Assembly (NCBI GenBank): GCA_045531495.1
Contig: JAZSED010000071.1
Span: 1-32,081, forward strand
Reading direction: 5' to 3'
DNA: 32,081 nt
DNA from: URNF01 sp045531495
GTDB taxonomy: Bacteria; Bacillota; Clostridia; Oscillospirales; Acutalibacteraceae
The translations under genes and the position numbers were made by a program. This document shows, in pieces, positions 14,856 through 22,861 of the stretch (positions within the stretch are counted from its first letter, which is position 1; each line of letters starts with the position of its first letter). The notes beneath the pieces were generated by a model, which saw only the letters and a list, made by a program, of their open reading frames with translations, was not told the origin of the DNA and made no database searches.

Positions 14856-16456
14856 AGTTTGTATAAAGCATCTGCTATTTCTTTGAATACCGATGCGGTT
14901 TTTGCACCGGTATTTTCTGCATTTTCCGCAAACACGACAATAACATAATTTTCACCTTCGCGAGGTATATAATAGCCCGCATACCAGCTGTGTACAACGG
15001 CGTGATTTTCGTCCTTAGCAGGTGTCCAACCTGTTTCCGCGGTACCTGTTTTGGCACCTGCAATACCGTGTTGCGGCTTTCCTGCTGCGCCCGTGCCTTC
15101 GTCGGTCGTGACCTTTTCCATCATTTTTCGCAGCTTTTGTGCGGTCTCAGAGGAAAAAACATTACCGAAAACCGTTTGTTCGGCCTCTGTTAAAGCGCCT
15201 TCGCCATCTGTATAACCGTATATGATACGCGGTGAACAAAGTACACCGTCATTTAATACAGTAGATACTAACCCCGCGATATGCAACGGAGAAGCGGTTA
15301 ATTCTCCTTGTCCAAATGAGAGGTTGGCAAGAGCCGCAGGCGCTTGTAGTGTGTTGTCATCGGGTAAATGAGATGCGGCTGTTTGTAAGCCGCCGCACAA
15401 AGAAACTGCACTGCCAAACTGCAAGCGTTGTGACAAGTTCAAAAGCGGTGTGCCGCCAACGTCCTGCATTAATTGGATGAAATAGCAGTTGCAGGATTTC
15501 GCGAAGGCATTTTCCATCGTTAAAGCACCGTGTCCCAAGCGGTGATGACAATGAAACGTATTGGTTCCTATGGTGATATTTCCGTTACACGTATATTGTT
15601 TCTCTGTTTCACCGCCTGTTTCCAAAGCGGTCGCTGCAGATAGGATTTTATATACTGAACCGCAGTTATAACTGCACAAGGCACGGTTTAGAAGCGGCGA
15701 ATCGGTATCCTGTAACACATCTGCCACTGCGTTTGGATGATAGGTTGGCAAACTGACCATAGACAGTAAGTCACCGTTTGACGGGTCCATAATCACTACG
15801 GCCCCTTTTTTGATATACTTTGTTGCTGTGTCCTCTGCAAGCCGTTGTATATCGGCGTCGATTGTCAGACGAATACCGCCCAAGGGTTCACTTACAGAAT
15901 TTGTGAGTTTGGGCGGAATACCGCTCAAAACCTTTCCGTTTGCATCCACCGAGTATGTCACGGTTGCCTTTGCGGTGTAGCTGTTCAAAATGTTATCAAA
16001 GGCCGCCTCTATGCCGGTAAGACCTTCTGTTTGGTTGCCATCCATATATCCGATAAGATGCGGGGCCAATACGCGCTTACCGTACCGTATCGGTACTTCA
16101 AACAAGGAAATGCCGTTAGCGGCAACAAGCTCTTCTAATCGCACAACCACAGGTTTTCCCGATTGCAGAGCATTGCTCAATGAAGTGAATTCCGTAGCAT
16201 CCATGGTTTCGGACAGTGCTGTCAGTGCAGAAGGAATCGCATTGACACACGCGCGATATTCCTTTTCGCTGTTCACCAAGGCTATACCGTTGCGATCGTA
16301 AATCGTGCCGCGTACATTGGCTACCGTAACAGTAACCGAGGATTGTTTATCTGCGGCAGTACGTAAGTATTGATCCGATAACGTGTATATACGGAATAAC
16401 AATCCGCAGAACAAAGTGATGATACATCCGTATACTATCCACAGCCTTTTTTTCAA
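14840..16456 (-). CDS. Penicillin-binding transpeptidase (class B PBP, FtsI/SpoVD/PBP2 type)
   Basis: A 538-residue class B penicillin-binding protein that cross-links peptidoglycan stems outside the membrane. It has a short cytoplasmic N-terminus, one membrane helix at about residues 4-24 (IVYGCIITLFCGLLFRIYTL), a dimerisation region beginning RGTIYDRNGIALV, and a transpeptidase domain from about 215. Motifs are SxxK (SVYK, Ser267 and Lys270), SxN (SCN, about 321-323) and KTG (GAKTGTAE, about 460). No PASTA domains follow, and the protein is short for SpoVD. The TTG at 16456 is preferred because AGGTGAGG lies 6 nt upstream; an in-frame GTG at 16468 has no spaced site. The start lies in the U-tract of a terminator-like hairpin after the U32 gene. 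Confidence 0.87.
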   Translation of the reverse strand: MKKRLWIVYGCIITLFCGLLFRIYTLSDQYLRTAADKQSSVTVTVANVRGTIYDRNGIALVNSEKEYRACVNAIPSALTALSETMDATEFTSLSNALQSGKPVVVRLEELVAANGISLFEVPIRYGKRVLAPHLIGYMDGNQTEGLTGIEAAFDNILNSYTAKATVTYSVDANGKVLSGIPPKLTNSVSEPLGGIRLTIDADIQRLAEDTATKYIKKGAVVIMDPSNGDLLSMVSLPTYHPNAVADVLQDTDSPLLNRALCSYNCGSVYKILSAATALETGGETEKQYTCNGNITIGTNTFHCHHRLGHGALTMENAFAKSCNCYFIQLMQDVGGTPLLNLSQRLQFGSAVSLCGGLQTAASHLPDDNTLQAPAALANLSFGQGELTASPLHIAGLVSTVLNDGVLCSPRIIYGYTDGEGALTEAEQTVFGNVFSSETAQKLRKMMEKVTTDEGTGAAGKPQHGIAGAKTGTAETGWTPAKDENHAVVHSWYAGYYIPREGENYVIVVFAENAENTGAKTASVFKEIADALYKLKDEE

Positions 16457-16504
16457 AAAAATCCTCACCTTTCATAATAAGTTTGCACAGAAAGATGAGG
16501 ATTT
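16455..16504 (-). terminator. Terminator-like hairpin covering the PBP ribosome binding site and start
   Basis: On the minus strand, AAATCCTCATCTTTC (16490-16504) pairs with GAAAGGTGAGGATTT (16459-16473): 15 bp with one G-U wobble, a 16-nt loop and seven consecutive Ts that overlap the stem end. It has every mark of an intrinsic terminator for the U32 gene, whose stop is 6 nt upstream. Yet its 3' arm contains the AGGTGAGG site of the PBP gene, and the T-run contains the probable TTG start. It may act as an attenuator or as a translation-controlling hairpin. Confidence 0.72.
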
Positions 16505-16510
16505 AATCTT

Positions 16511-17731
16511 TTATTGTTTTTTACGCAACAAACTACCGACTTTTAAAGGTCGCTCAAACGGTATTTGCAGTTTCATTGCGGCATGCGGTGCACTTTGGAT
16601 TGGTTCTCCTTCCCCATTATACAGGATGTCTGCCTGTAATAAGAACGGCTTTTCTCCCGGCTCTAACACGTCAAGCGTATCACCGCAAAAGAAACGGTTG
16701 CGCTGTTCTACAAGCAGGCGACCGTTTTCATATCCTTCTACAACACCGACTACCGCGTAATCGCGTATATAGCCGCCGACAGAAGTATCCTGATGCGGCA
16801 TACCGAAATAGAAACCCGTACCGTACGGACGGTGACTAACCTTGTTCAATTCTTCCACAATCCAAGATTCAGGTTTATAGTCAGAGGCATATCCCGACGC
16901 AATATAACCGTCTACTGCCGCACGGTAAGCGGCGGTGGTAATTGCGGTATAATACGCCGCCTTTGCTCTGCCCTCGATCTTGAAGGAAGTAACACCTGCG
17001 TCGGATAAAGCGGCAATATGCTCTATCATATTCATGTCGTGAGCATTGAACAGATAGGTGCCGTTTTCATCTTGTTCAACCGTCATCGGTTTGTCGGGGC
17101 GGTTGGGCTCAACGATGTCATATTTCCAACGGCACGGCTGTGTGCATTCACCGTGATTGGCGTCTCGTCCCGTCATATAGTTGGAAATAACGCACCTGCC
17201 CGACACGGACATACACATAGCGCCATGCACAAACGCCTCTAATTCGAGCGTAGAAGGCGTTTTTTTACGAATAGTACGTATTTCCTCAAGAGATAACTCT
17301 CTTGCCAAAACAACCCGTTTTGCCCCCATTTCGTGCAAAACACGCGCCGTCTCGTAATTGACTACACCAAGTTGCGTGGAAATATGCAGCGGGATGTTGG
17401 GCGCATATTTCTTTGCTAAGGCAATCATACCGAGGTCGGCTACAATCAGCGCATCGGGTTTTACGGTATTTAAAAATTGAAGATACGCGGGCAATGTTTC
17501 GAATTCATCATTTCGCGGCAAGACATTACAGGTGACGTATACCTGTTTTCCCGCGTCGTGAACTTTCTGTATTGCCAGAGCAAGTGCTTCCGACTCAAAG
17601 TTCTGAGAAGCAGCGCGCATACCAAACTGTGTACCCGCAAGGTATACCGCGTCAGCGCCGTATAACAGCGCCGCATGCAGCCGCTCCGCGTCCCCTGCCG
17701 GCGATAAAACTTCTAACTTTCTTGTTTGCAT
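16511..17731 (-). CDS. Peptidase U32 family protein (TrhP/YrrO-like tRNA hydroxylation factor)
   Basis: A 406-residue protein of the U32 family, formerly called collagenases. E. coli TrhP (YegQ) and B. subtilis YrrN/YrrO of this family are needed for 5-hydroxyuridine formation at the tRNA wobble position, which is the likely role. The N-terminus (LEVLSPAGDAERLHAAL, GADAVYLAG) forms a barrel start. The family signature LEAFVHGAMCMSVSGRC begins the cysteine set Cys173, Cys180, Cys196 and Cys200 (HGECTQPCRW), which can bind an iron-sulfur cluster. The C-terminal FKIEGRAK and the small beta domain near the end are typical. The start has AGAGGA and lies 11 nt after mltG. Confidence 0.9.
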   Translation of the reverse strand: MQTRKLEVLSPAGDAERLHAALLYGADAVYLAGTQFGMRAASQNFESEALALAIQKVHDAGKQVYVTCNVLPRNDEFETLPAYLQFLNTVKPDALIVADLGMIALAKKYAPNIPLHISTQLGVVNYETARVLHEMGAKRVVLARELSLEEIRTIRKKTPSTLELEAFVHGAMCMSVSGRCVISNYMTGRDANHGECTQPCRWKYDIVEPNRPDKPMTVEQDENGTYLFNAHDMNMIEHIAALSDAGVTSFKIEGRAKAAYYTAITTAAYRAAVDGYIASGYASDYKPESWIVEELNKVSHRPYGTGFYFGMPHQDTSVGGYIRDYAVVGVVEGYENGRLLVEQRNRFFCGDTLDVLEPGEKPFLLQADILYNGEGEPIQSAPHAAMKLQIPFERPLKVGSLLRKKQ

Positions 17732-17742
17732 TTTGTCCTCTT

Positions 17743-18984
17743 TTAGCCGTACATACCGATTTTATATTTACGGCAGGTGGCTACATGCTGTGAAAATGTT
17801 TTGGAATAATACGTGTTTCCGGCGGTATCATTAGCAAAATAATAACATTCGGAAACGTATGCATCGTCCGAAGGATAAACAGCCGCTTGTAATGCGTGCC
17901 AACCCGGGTTACAGATAGCACCTGCTGTCAAGCCCGCTCTGGTATAGGTATTATATGCCGCACCGATAGCTTCTGCGTCTGCAGTGTTCGGTGCCAAATC
18001 TTTAACATACAATGCTGTGGAATCGCACTCTAAACGGGTATAGTCGCTATCTAAGCGATTGTATAAAACACGCGTTACTTTTGCCATTTCGTTGGTGTTT
18101 GCCGCTTCCTTTTGTGCGATAGAAGCCATAATTACCACATCGTCTAACGTCAGTCCGCGGGATGCCATTGCAGATTTCATTGCTACGGTGATTTTGCTGT
18201 CAAAATTAGAAAGGAATTTTTGGACAACACTTTTACCGCTGCTTTCGGTAAAGAATTCATACGTATCCGGGAAAAGATATCCTTCTAAACGGTAAATACG
18301 TCCCGCATATTTACCGCCGTCCGATGCCTGCGGTATGGAATCAAAGAAATCAAAATCGTATGTTTCATTTAACAATGCGTCGTAGAAATCGGCAGCAGTA
18401 CACACGTTGTTTTCTTCCAACTTTTTGGCGATTTGGTCAATCGTATAGCCTTCGGGAATGGTAACGGTCGCAGTTTCACGCGGATTACCCGCAATAATTC
18501 TGTCGGAGAGTTTTTGATACCCCATATTAGCAGATAAGCTGTATGTACCGGCTTGGTAACGACCGTCCCGCCCCGTCACCTTAGAATAACCACGGAAGAT
18601 AAGTGGTTGATCAATCAAGTCATTTTCAGCAAGGATTTCAGCAATTTGAATAGTAGAAGCACCCTGCGGAATGACAACATCTACCTTGGAATCGGACTTG
18701 TTCAGAGCGCTGAAATCCAACGCGGCAGTTATAACAAAATACGCAAGAGCGCCACACAAAGTCAAAACCAAAATAAAAACAAAGATGCCTTTTGCGCAAC
18801 CTGCGCCTTTCTTACTCTTCTTGGGTTTTGCGTGGCGCGGCAGGCCGTTTTCTTCGGGTTGCGAAACGGTTGTATCAACGGTTTCAACAGTTTCTTCTGA
18901 TTCTTCGGGAAGTGGCTCTAAACCCTCTTTTTCCCGACGTTCCGCTTCCGCCATTTTTAACAGCTCTTTAAATTTTCCTGCCAA
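17743..18984 (-). CDS. mltG: Endolytic peptidoglycan transglycosylase MltG (YceG-like)
   Basis: A 413-residue inner-membrane lytic transglycosylase that cuts nascent glycan strands and sets their length. It has an acidic cytoplasmic N-terminus of about 60 residues, one membrane helix (about 66-90, GIFVFILVLTLCGALAYFVI), a LysM-like subdomain (VDVVIPQGASTIQIAEILAE) and the YceG catalytic domain with GYLFPDTYEF. The predicted catalytic residue is Glu293 in ASIAQKEA, where E. coli has ASIVEKE. It ends with the usual AAVYPSDDAYVSECYYFAND region. TTG at 18984 is preferred because GAGGTG lies 6 nt before it; GTG at 18993 has no spaced site and would add three residues. It follows the cyclo-ligase gene closely. 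Confidence 0.93.
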   Translation of the reverse strand: MAGKFKELLKMAEAERREKEGLEPLPEESEETVETVDTTVSQPEENGLPRHAKPKKSKKGAGCAKGIFVFILVLTLCGALAYFVITAALDFSALNKSDSKVDVVIPQGASTIQIAEILAENDLIDQPLIFRGYSKVTGRDGRYQAGTYSLSANMGYQKLSDRIIAGNPRETATVTIPEGYTIDQIAKKLEENNVCTAADFYDALLNETYDFDFFDSIPQASDGGKYAGRIYRLEGYLFPDTYEFFTESSGKSVVQKFLSNFDSKITVAMKSAMASRGLTLDDVVIMASIAQKEAANTNEMAKVTRVLYNRLDSDYTRLECDSTALYVKDLAPNTADAEAIGAAYNTYTRAGLTAGAICNPGWHALQAAVYPSDDAYVSECYYFANDTAGNTYYSKTFSQHVATCRKYKIGMYG

Positions 18985-18998
18985 CGCACTCACCTCTT

Positions 18999-19595
18999 TT
19001 AAACTTGTTTTCTTTCTACCCGTCGTAAAAATCTGTCGGTCACTAGCAGTTCTACCGCTCGGTCATACCGTCCGTGCGGTAGATGCGGGCGAATACATTC
19101 ACTATAGCAAATACCAATCATATTGCCGCCGAAGCCGGACAAAAAACGGTCGTAATATCCTTTTCCGTATCCTAAACGAAACCCGTTCCAATCGTATGAA
19201 AAAGCAGGTACCAAACAGATACCCTTTGAAAAATCGGTCAACAGCTTTTCGGGGTTGGGTCGCGGTTCAAGCACACCGAACGCACCCGGTTCCAGGTCAT
19301 CAAAACCGTCGATAAAGTAAAACTCCATGGAGCGGGTGCCGGGTACGCAACGAGGCACAGCCACTTTTTTGCCGTCCGCCAATGCACGTTCAATGATATG
19401 GCGCGTATCCACCTCTATGTCGGTAGATACATAAGTAAGCAATATATCATTTTCACGATATTGCCATAGACGAAAAACACGCGCGGCAATGCTCGCGTCC
19501 TTTTCCGCTTTCTCCTCCGGGGTTAGGTCGCGTCGCATTTGCTTATATTTGTCCCGCAATTGGGATTTTATCGGTCGAATATCTTTTACAGGCAT
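18999..19595 (-). CDS. 5-formyltetrahydrofolate cyclo-ligase
   Basis: A 198-residue enzyme that converts 5-formyl-THF to 5,10-methenyl-THF using ATP, returning folate to the one-carbon pool. The N-terminal basic segment (KSQLRDKYKQMRRDL) and the C-terminal signature NGFRLGYGKGYYDRFL (about 137-152) are diagnostic. ATG at 19595 is chosen because AAAGGA lies 9 nt upstream and homology starts there; the frame remains open upstream but overlaps the DJ-1 gene. The gene overlaps that upstream gene by 10 nt. In this operon, with thyX, its product links folate supply to dTMP synthesis. Confidence 0.93.
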   Translation of the reverse strand: MPVKDIRPIKSQLRDKYKQMRRDLTPEEKAEKDASIAARVFRLWQYRENDILLTYVSTDIEVDTRHIIERALADGKKVAVPRCVPGTRSMEFYFIDGFDDLEPGAFGVLEPRPNPEKLLTDFSKGICLVPAFSYDWNGFRLGYGKGYYDRFLSGFGGNMIGICYSECIRPHLPHGRYDRAVELLVTDRFLRRVERKQV

Positions 19596-20125
19596 TGCAT
19601 TGCTTCCTTTATAGATTTTGCGGTTTCCTCGGTTGCCAAAACCTTTACGATTTCCAAAGCGAAAGGAATGGCAGCGCCGGGACCTTTTCCTGTGATGAAA
19701 CAACCGTCGCGTATAACCAAACCATCAGCAACGGTTGCTCCTTTGAGCGCGGATTCAAACCCCGGATAGCACACCGCTTCTTTTGCTTCAAGAAGTCCTA
19801 AATGACCTAATATCGAGGGAGCAGCACAAATGGCCGCGATGTATGCACCGTTGTTGACAGCAGTTTGTATGGCGCCCTGCACAACCGTGCTGTTTTCCAG
19901 GTTAACGGTGCCCGGCATACCACCGGGCAATACAATGGCGTCAAACACTTCATCCAACGTATCTGTATCGGTCATATCCGTTTTTACCACAATGTTGTGT
20001 GCGCCGCGAATGGTATTACCGCCTATTCCCACCGTGTTTACGGTGATTTTGGCGCGTCGTAAAATATCTACAACGGCTAAGGCTTCGATTTCTTCAAATC
20101 CGTCTGCTAAAAACACATATACCAT
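19586..20125 (-). CDS. DJ-1/PfpI family protein
   Basis: A 179-residue member of the DJ-1/PfpI superfamily, full length, in the DJ-1/YajL/ThiJ branch. The nucleophile-elbow cysteine is Cys100 (YIAAICAAPSILG), and the partner acidic residue is in FLADGFEEIEA (about 11-14). Proposed activities include protein or nucleotide deglycation, chaperone action and redox sensing; the exact role is debated for the family. ATG at 20125 follows AGGAAGTGA. It overlaps the cyclo-ligase start and lies 13 nt after the GNAT gene, within the long minus-strand operon. Confidence 0.9.
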   Translation of the reverse strand: MVYVFLADGFEEIEALAVVDILRRAKITVNTVGIGGNTIRGAHNIVVKTDMTDTDTLDEVFDAIVLPGGMPGTVNLENSTVVQGAIQTAVNNGAYIAAICAAPSILGHLGLLEAKEAVCYPGFESALKGATVADGLVIRDGCFITGKGPGAAIPFALEIVKVLATEETAKSIKEAMQCL

Positions 20126-20138
20126 TTGTAGTCACTTC

Positions 20139-20969
20139 CTATTCCGCAAAAAAAGTACCGAAAAACGGAATACTTTTTTTGTTCTTAAAATGTTTCTTTG
20201 CTGTTTTACTGCACGGTAGCAACATACCGCTTTTTGTATCTGTCCCCGCCGTATACGTGACTACTTGTTTGTCGGGAAACTGTTTCTTGACAGCCGCTAA
20301 CACGGTGGGTATATAGGATTCTTCGCATAGCATTTCGGGTATATATACCGTTTTTTCTTCAGTAATACAAAGTGCTGCAGCATTTTCACAAAGCAACAAC
20401 TCTGCGTGGTCTAACAGGGCTTGTAAAACGGTTGTATGAAAAGCGGCATATGAAACGTTACTTCCTTCTAAAAAAGCAACCCGTTTTGCCGTATATGCTT
20501 GCGCATCAAAGGGTAACATATCATACTTCGGTATATCACCGCCCATGTTTTGTGACACCGTTTTCTCGGTACGGCACAAAACGGAACGATACCCTAAGGC
20601 TTCATAAAAAGTGCGTAAAGACGGTGTTGCAGGGTACAAAAACAATACATCGACAGAAACCGCTTCTTGAATGTGATGTAATAATTGCTTTGCGTAACCT
20701 TTTCCCCTGTGCGACGGCAAGGTACCTACACCGTACACGTAATACGCAGAAAAGCGGCTGTTTCCGTCATAAAAATCCGTCGGTAAACAGTACGCACACG
20801 CAACCAAAGCCTCTCCTTGGAAAACCCCAAAAATTTCGGCGTCAGATGCCGCCTCTTTCAAAAAGATTTCTCCAAAATCTGCATCTTCGGGAAAGCAGGC
20901 ACGCCATATGGCGAGAAGTTGTTCAAAATTTTCTGTTAAGTTGATTAACTTTACAGTTGTTTTTATCAT
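20139..20969 (-). CDS. GNAT family N-acetyltransferase, two-domain
   Basis: A 276-residue protein. The N-terminal GNAT domain, about residues 5-150, has the acetyl-CoA loop in YVYGVGTLPSHRGKGYAKQL and the typical YPATPSLRTFYEALGY. The C-terminal part (about 165-270) is a second, less conserved module with an SCP2-like or degenerate GNAT look, as in Eis-like acetyltransferases. ATG at 20969 overlaps the tmk stop as ATGA; the frame stays open upstream inside tmk, but that start is not supported. A substrate cannot be named. The last residues are Lys/Phe rich. Confidence 0.82.
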   Translation of the reverse strand: MIKTTVKLINLTENFEQLLAIWRACFPEDADFGEIFLKEAASDAEIFGVFQGEALVACAYCLPTDFYDGNSRFSAYYVYGVGTLPSHRGKGYAKQLLHHIQEAVSVDVLFLYPATPSLRTFYEALGYRSVLCRTEKTVSQNMGGDIPKYDMLPFDAQAYTAKRVAFLEGSNVSYAAFHTTVLQALLDHAELLLCENAAALCITEEKTVYIPEMLCEESYIPTVLAAVKKQFPDKQVVTYTAGTDTKSGMLLPCSKTAKKHFKNKKSIPFFGTFFAE

Positions 20970-21634
20970 TCTTCTACCGTCTTTTCGTATAATGCTATTA
21001 GCTGCGCAGTAATTTTCTCGGGTGCGAGAGGTGCGTCCCCTTCTCCACACGTAACAACCGTCCAGCCGCATTTCTTTGCGGCATACAGTGCGCTTTCGCG
21101 GCACTGTTTTAAATACGCCAAATCACGTTCGTGAATATCTTTTTTAGTTTCATCGCCGTGGTAACGGCCGGACATCAGCATTTGCGCAATATGCAACGGC
21201 ATATCTAAAAATACCACCGCGTCAGGACGCGGTAATCCCAATTGCACGTATTCATAGTATTCCAACCAATCAAGATACGCATCCCATTCACTTTTTGGCA
21301 GTTTGGCCATTTGGTGAATCGCGTTAGAAGTGGTGTAACGCGCCGCCACTATCGGTGTGCCGTTTTGATAATCCGTTTCCCAAAACTTTTTATAGCTGGC
21401 ATAACGGTCAACGGCATAAAAGGAAGACGCCGCGTATGCATTTACACTGTCAGCCGCCTGACCGAATTCACCTGCTAAATACATTTTTACCAAAGCGGAG
21501 GACGGTTGGTCATAATCGGGAAACGAAATTTGTCGATAAGTGCGATTGTTTTCCGTAAGATATGCTTCCAAAAGACCCAATTGAGTGGATTTACCGCTAC
21601 CGTCCAAGCCGTCAATAACAATTAGTTTCCCCAT
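20966..21634 (-). CDS. tmk: Thymidylate kinase (dTMP kinase)
   Basis: A 222-residue P-loop kinase that phosphorylates dTMP to dTDP. The Walker A motif is GLDGSGKST (residues 9-17). Further signatures are SFPDYDQPSS, AAYAxxxFYAVDRYA-type helix residues, and the nucleoside-binding VVAARYTTSNAIHQ, where most Tmk proteins have DRY. RPDAVVFLDMP and the lid follow. The start at 21634 lies 1 nt after the thyX stop, with AAGGA inside the thyX end; an in-frame upstream ATG would overlap thyX and is not used. Its position directly after thyX couples dTMP synthesis to its phosphorylation. Confidence 0.9.
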   Translation of the reverse strand: MGKLIVIDGLDGSGKSTQLGLLEAYLTENNRTYRQISFPDYDQPSSALVKMYLAGEFGQAADSVNAYAASSFYAVDRYASYKKFWETDYQNGTPIVAARYTTSNAIHQMAKLPKSEWDAYLDWLEYYEYVQLGLPRPDAVVFLDMPLHIAQMLMSGRYHGDETKKDIHERDLAYLKQCRESALYAAKKCGWTVVTCGEGDAPLAPEKITAQLIALYEKTVEE

Positions 21635-21635
21635 A

Positions 21636-22406
21636 TTATTTCTGTTCCTTCCAACTGTCGTATAACGCGCGCATTTCATTCATTTTACCACAGGACATTT
21701 TCCCTTCAGGGCAACGTCCGCTGACACAGGCAGGGCCTGCGTTTTTGAATAAATTGGGCGCTACTTCATAGCAAAGACGGAACATCTGTGCCGCCAAATC
21801 ACGGATTTCCCACTGCGCACGGTTACAGCAACGGTGGTGGAAGAAGTTCATTAGACTTCTTGCGTTCATGGTCATCATAATTTTTGTAGTACACGCGTTC
21901 GGCAACACAAAACGTGCGTCTTCAATGGCTTTTTTCTCTGCGGCGCTATTGGCTGCTTTCTCAGCCATACCACTTTCCAGCATTGCTTTTAAATGCTTTT
22001 CTTTGAGAATAGCTGTCAGCTCATCATAATACCGCTGATCATCTTCCATCGCCTGTATGTACAGTGCCTTCGCCTCGGGTACGGCTTCAATTTCGGGCGG
22101 CAGTACATATTCAAACATACCCACATTCACATACCGCTGGCTTTGTACGCTGTAAGATGCGATACGGTGACGGGTAATCTGTGCGAGAAGCGCGCGGGAA
22201 ACACCCTCGATACCAAAGGTAAAGCTGACGTGCTCCATCGGACTTTCGTGGCCTAAAGCCGCAAGCTTGTCCACAAACTCCGCTGTTTTTTCGGGGGTCA
22301 AATTCTCCATAACCGTATCAATATCTGCCGCGGAATAGCAAAGACGTGCCGCAGATGCCAATACGTGTTCGGGATTGGGTGTATGCGTAATTAACTGTAC
22401 CTTCAT
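21636..22406 (-). CDS. thyX: FAD-dependent thymidylate synthase ThyX
   Basis: A 256-residue flavin-dependent thymidylate synthase making dTMP from dUMP with methylene-THF and NADPH. The ThyX motif RHR-x7-S is seen as RHRIASYSVQS (Arg79 to Ser89), followed by QRYV. GHESPMEHVSFTF and the C-terminal NARSLMNFFHHRCCNRAQWE are also characteristic. The Cys-rich end (CVSGRCPEGKMSCG) is typical of the clostridial subgroup. ATG at 22406 follows AGAGGA. A promoter-like sequence lies in the 65-nt gap to the comEA-like gene, so thyX may start a sub-operon with tmk. No thyA is in the window. Confidence 0.95.
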   Translation of the reverse strand: MKVQLITHTPNPEHVLASAARLCYSAADIDTVMENLTPEKTAEFVDKLAALGHESPMEHVSFTFGIEGVSRALLAQITRHRIASYSVQSQRYVNVGMFEYVLPPEIEAVPEAKALYIQAMEDDQRYYDELTAILKEKHLKAMLESGMAEKAANSAAEKKAIEDARFVLPNACTTKIMMTMNARSLMNFFHHRCCNRAQWEIRDLAAQMFRLCYEVAPNLFKNAGPACVSGRCPEGKMSCGKMNEMRALYDSWKEQK

Positions 22407-22437
22407 TTCGGTTCCTCTTTTCTGAAACATTACAATC

Positions 22438-22466
22438 AGTATAGCAAAAAAATGTCGAATATACAA
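22438..22466 (-). promoter_or_regulatory. Probable internal promoter before thyX
   Basis: On the minus strand, TTGTAT (22461-22466), 17 nt, then TATACT (22438-22443) lie about 32 nt upstream of the thyX start. The -10 fits well and the -35 only half, so activity may be moderate. Confidence 0.5.
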
Positions 22467-22471
22467 GATAT

Positions 22472-22861
22472 TTATTCACAGATAAGGTGTTCGCGGAAGG
22501 CTTCTAATCGTTTTTCTCCGATACCCTTTATTTCGGTAAGTTCTTCCAATGTAGCAAAGCCGCCGTTTTGCTCTCGGTATGCAAGAATACGCGAGGCATA
22601 TACCTCCCCTATGCCCGGCACACGCATCAATTCCTCTTTGGTTGCGGTATTGATGTTAAGCAGAAACGGTATTTTTTCTTCGGCTTGTGTTGTGGTTACG
22701 GTAACCTGCGAGGCGGTGGTTACGGGTAAAGGAATGTTGTCGTAGTTTATCTTCTCGGCTTTTGAAAAATCCGGAAGACAGACCACAAAAACGGCTATGG
22801 CACTGATAACCGTTACCAAAACAAATAACCAAACAACAAGGGATTTGTGTTTTTTACTCAT
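22472..22861 (-). CDS. ComEA-like helix-hairpin-helix protein
   Basis: A 129-residue protein with one N-terminal membrane helix (about 8-29, LVVWLFVLVTVISAIAVFVV), a Thr/Val-rich linker and two helix-hairpin-helix motifs in the last 60 residues: NINTATKEELMRVPGIGEVYA and LEELTEIKGIGEKRLEAF (parts of the ComEA repeat). ComEA binds incoming DNA at the outer face of the membrane during transformation. This protein lacks the SLBB-like domain of B. subtilis ComEA, so it is a short form and could serve another DNA- or protein-binding role. ATG overlaps the radA stop as ATGA. No comEC is in the window. Confidence 0.85.
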   Translation of the reverse strand: MSKKHKSLVVWLFVLVTVISAIAVFVVCLPDFSKAEKINYDNIPLPVTTASQVTVTTTQAEEKIPFLLNINTATKEELMRVPGIGEVYASRILAYREQNGGFATLEELTEIKGIGEKRLEAFREHLICE

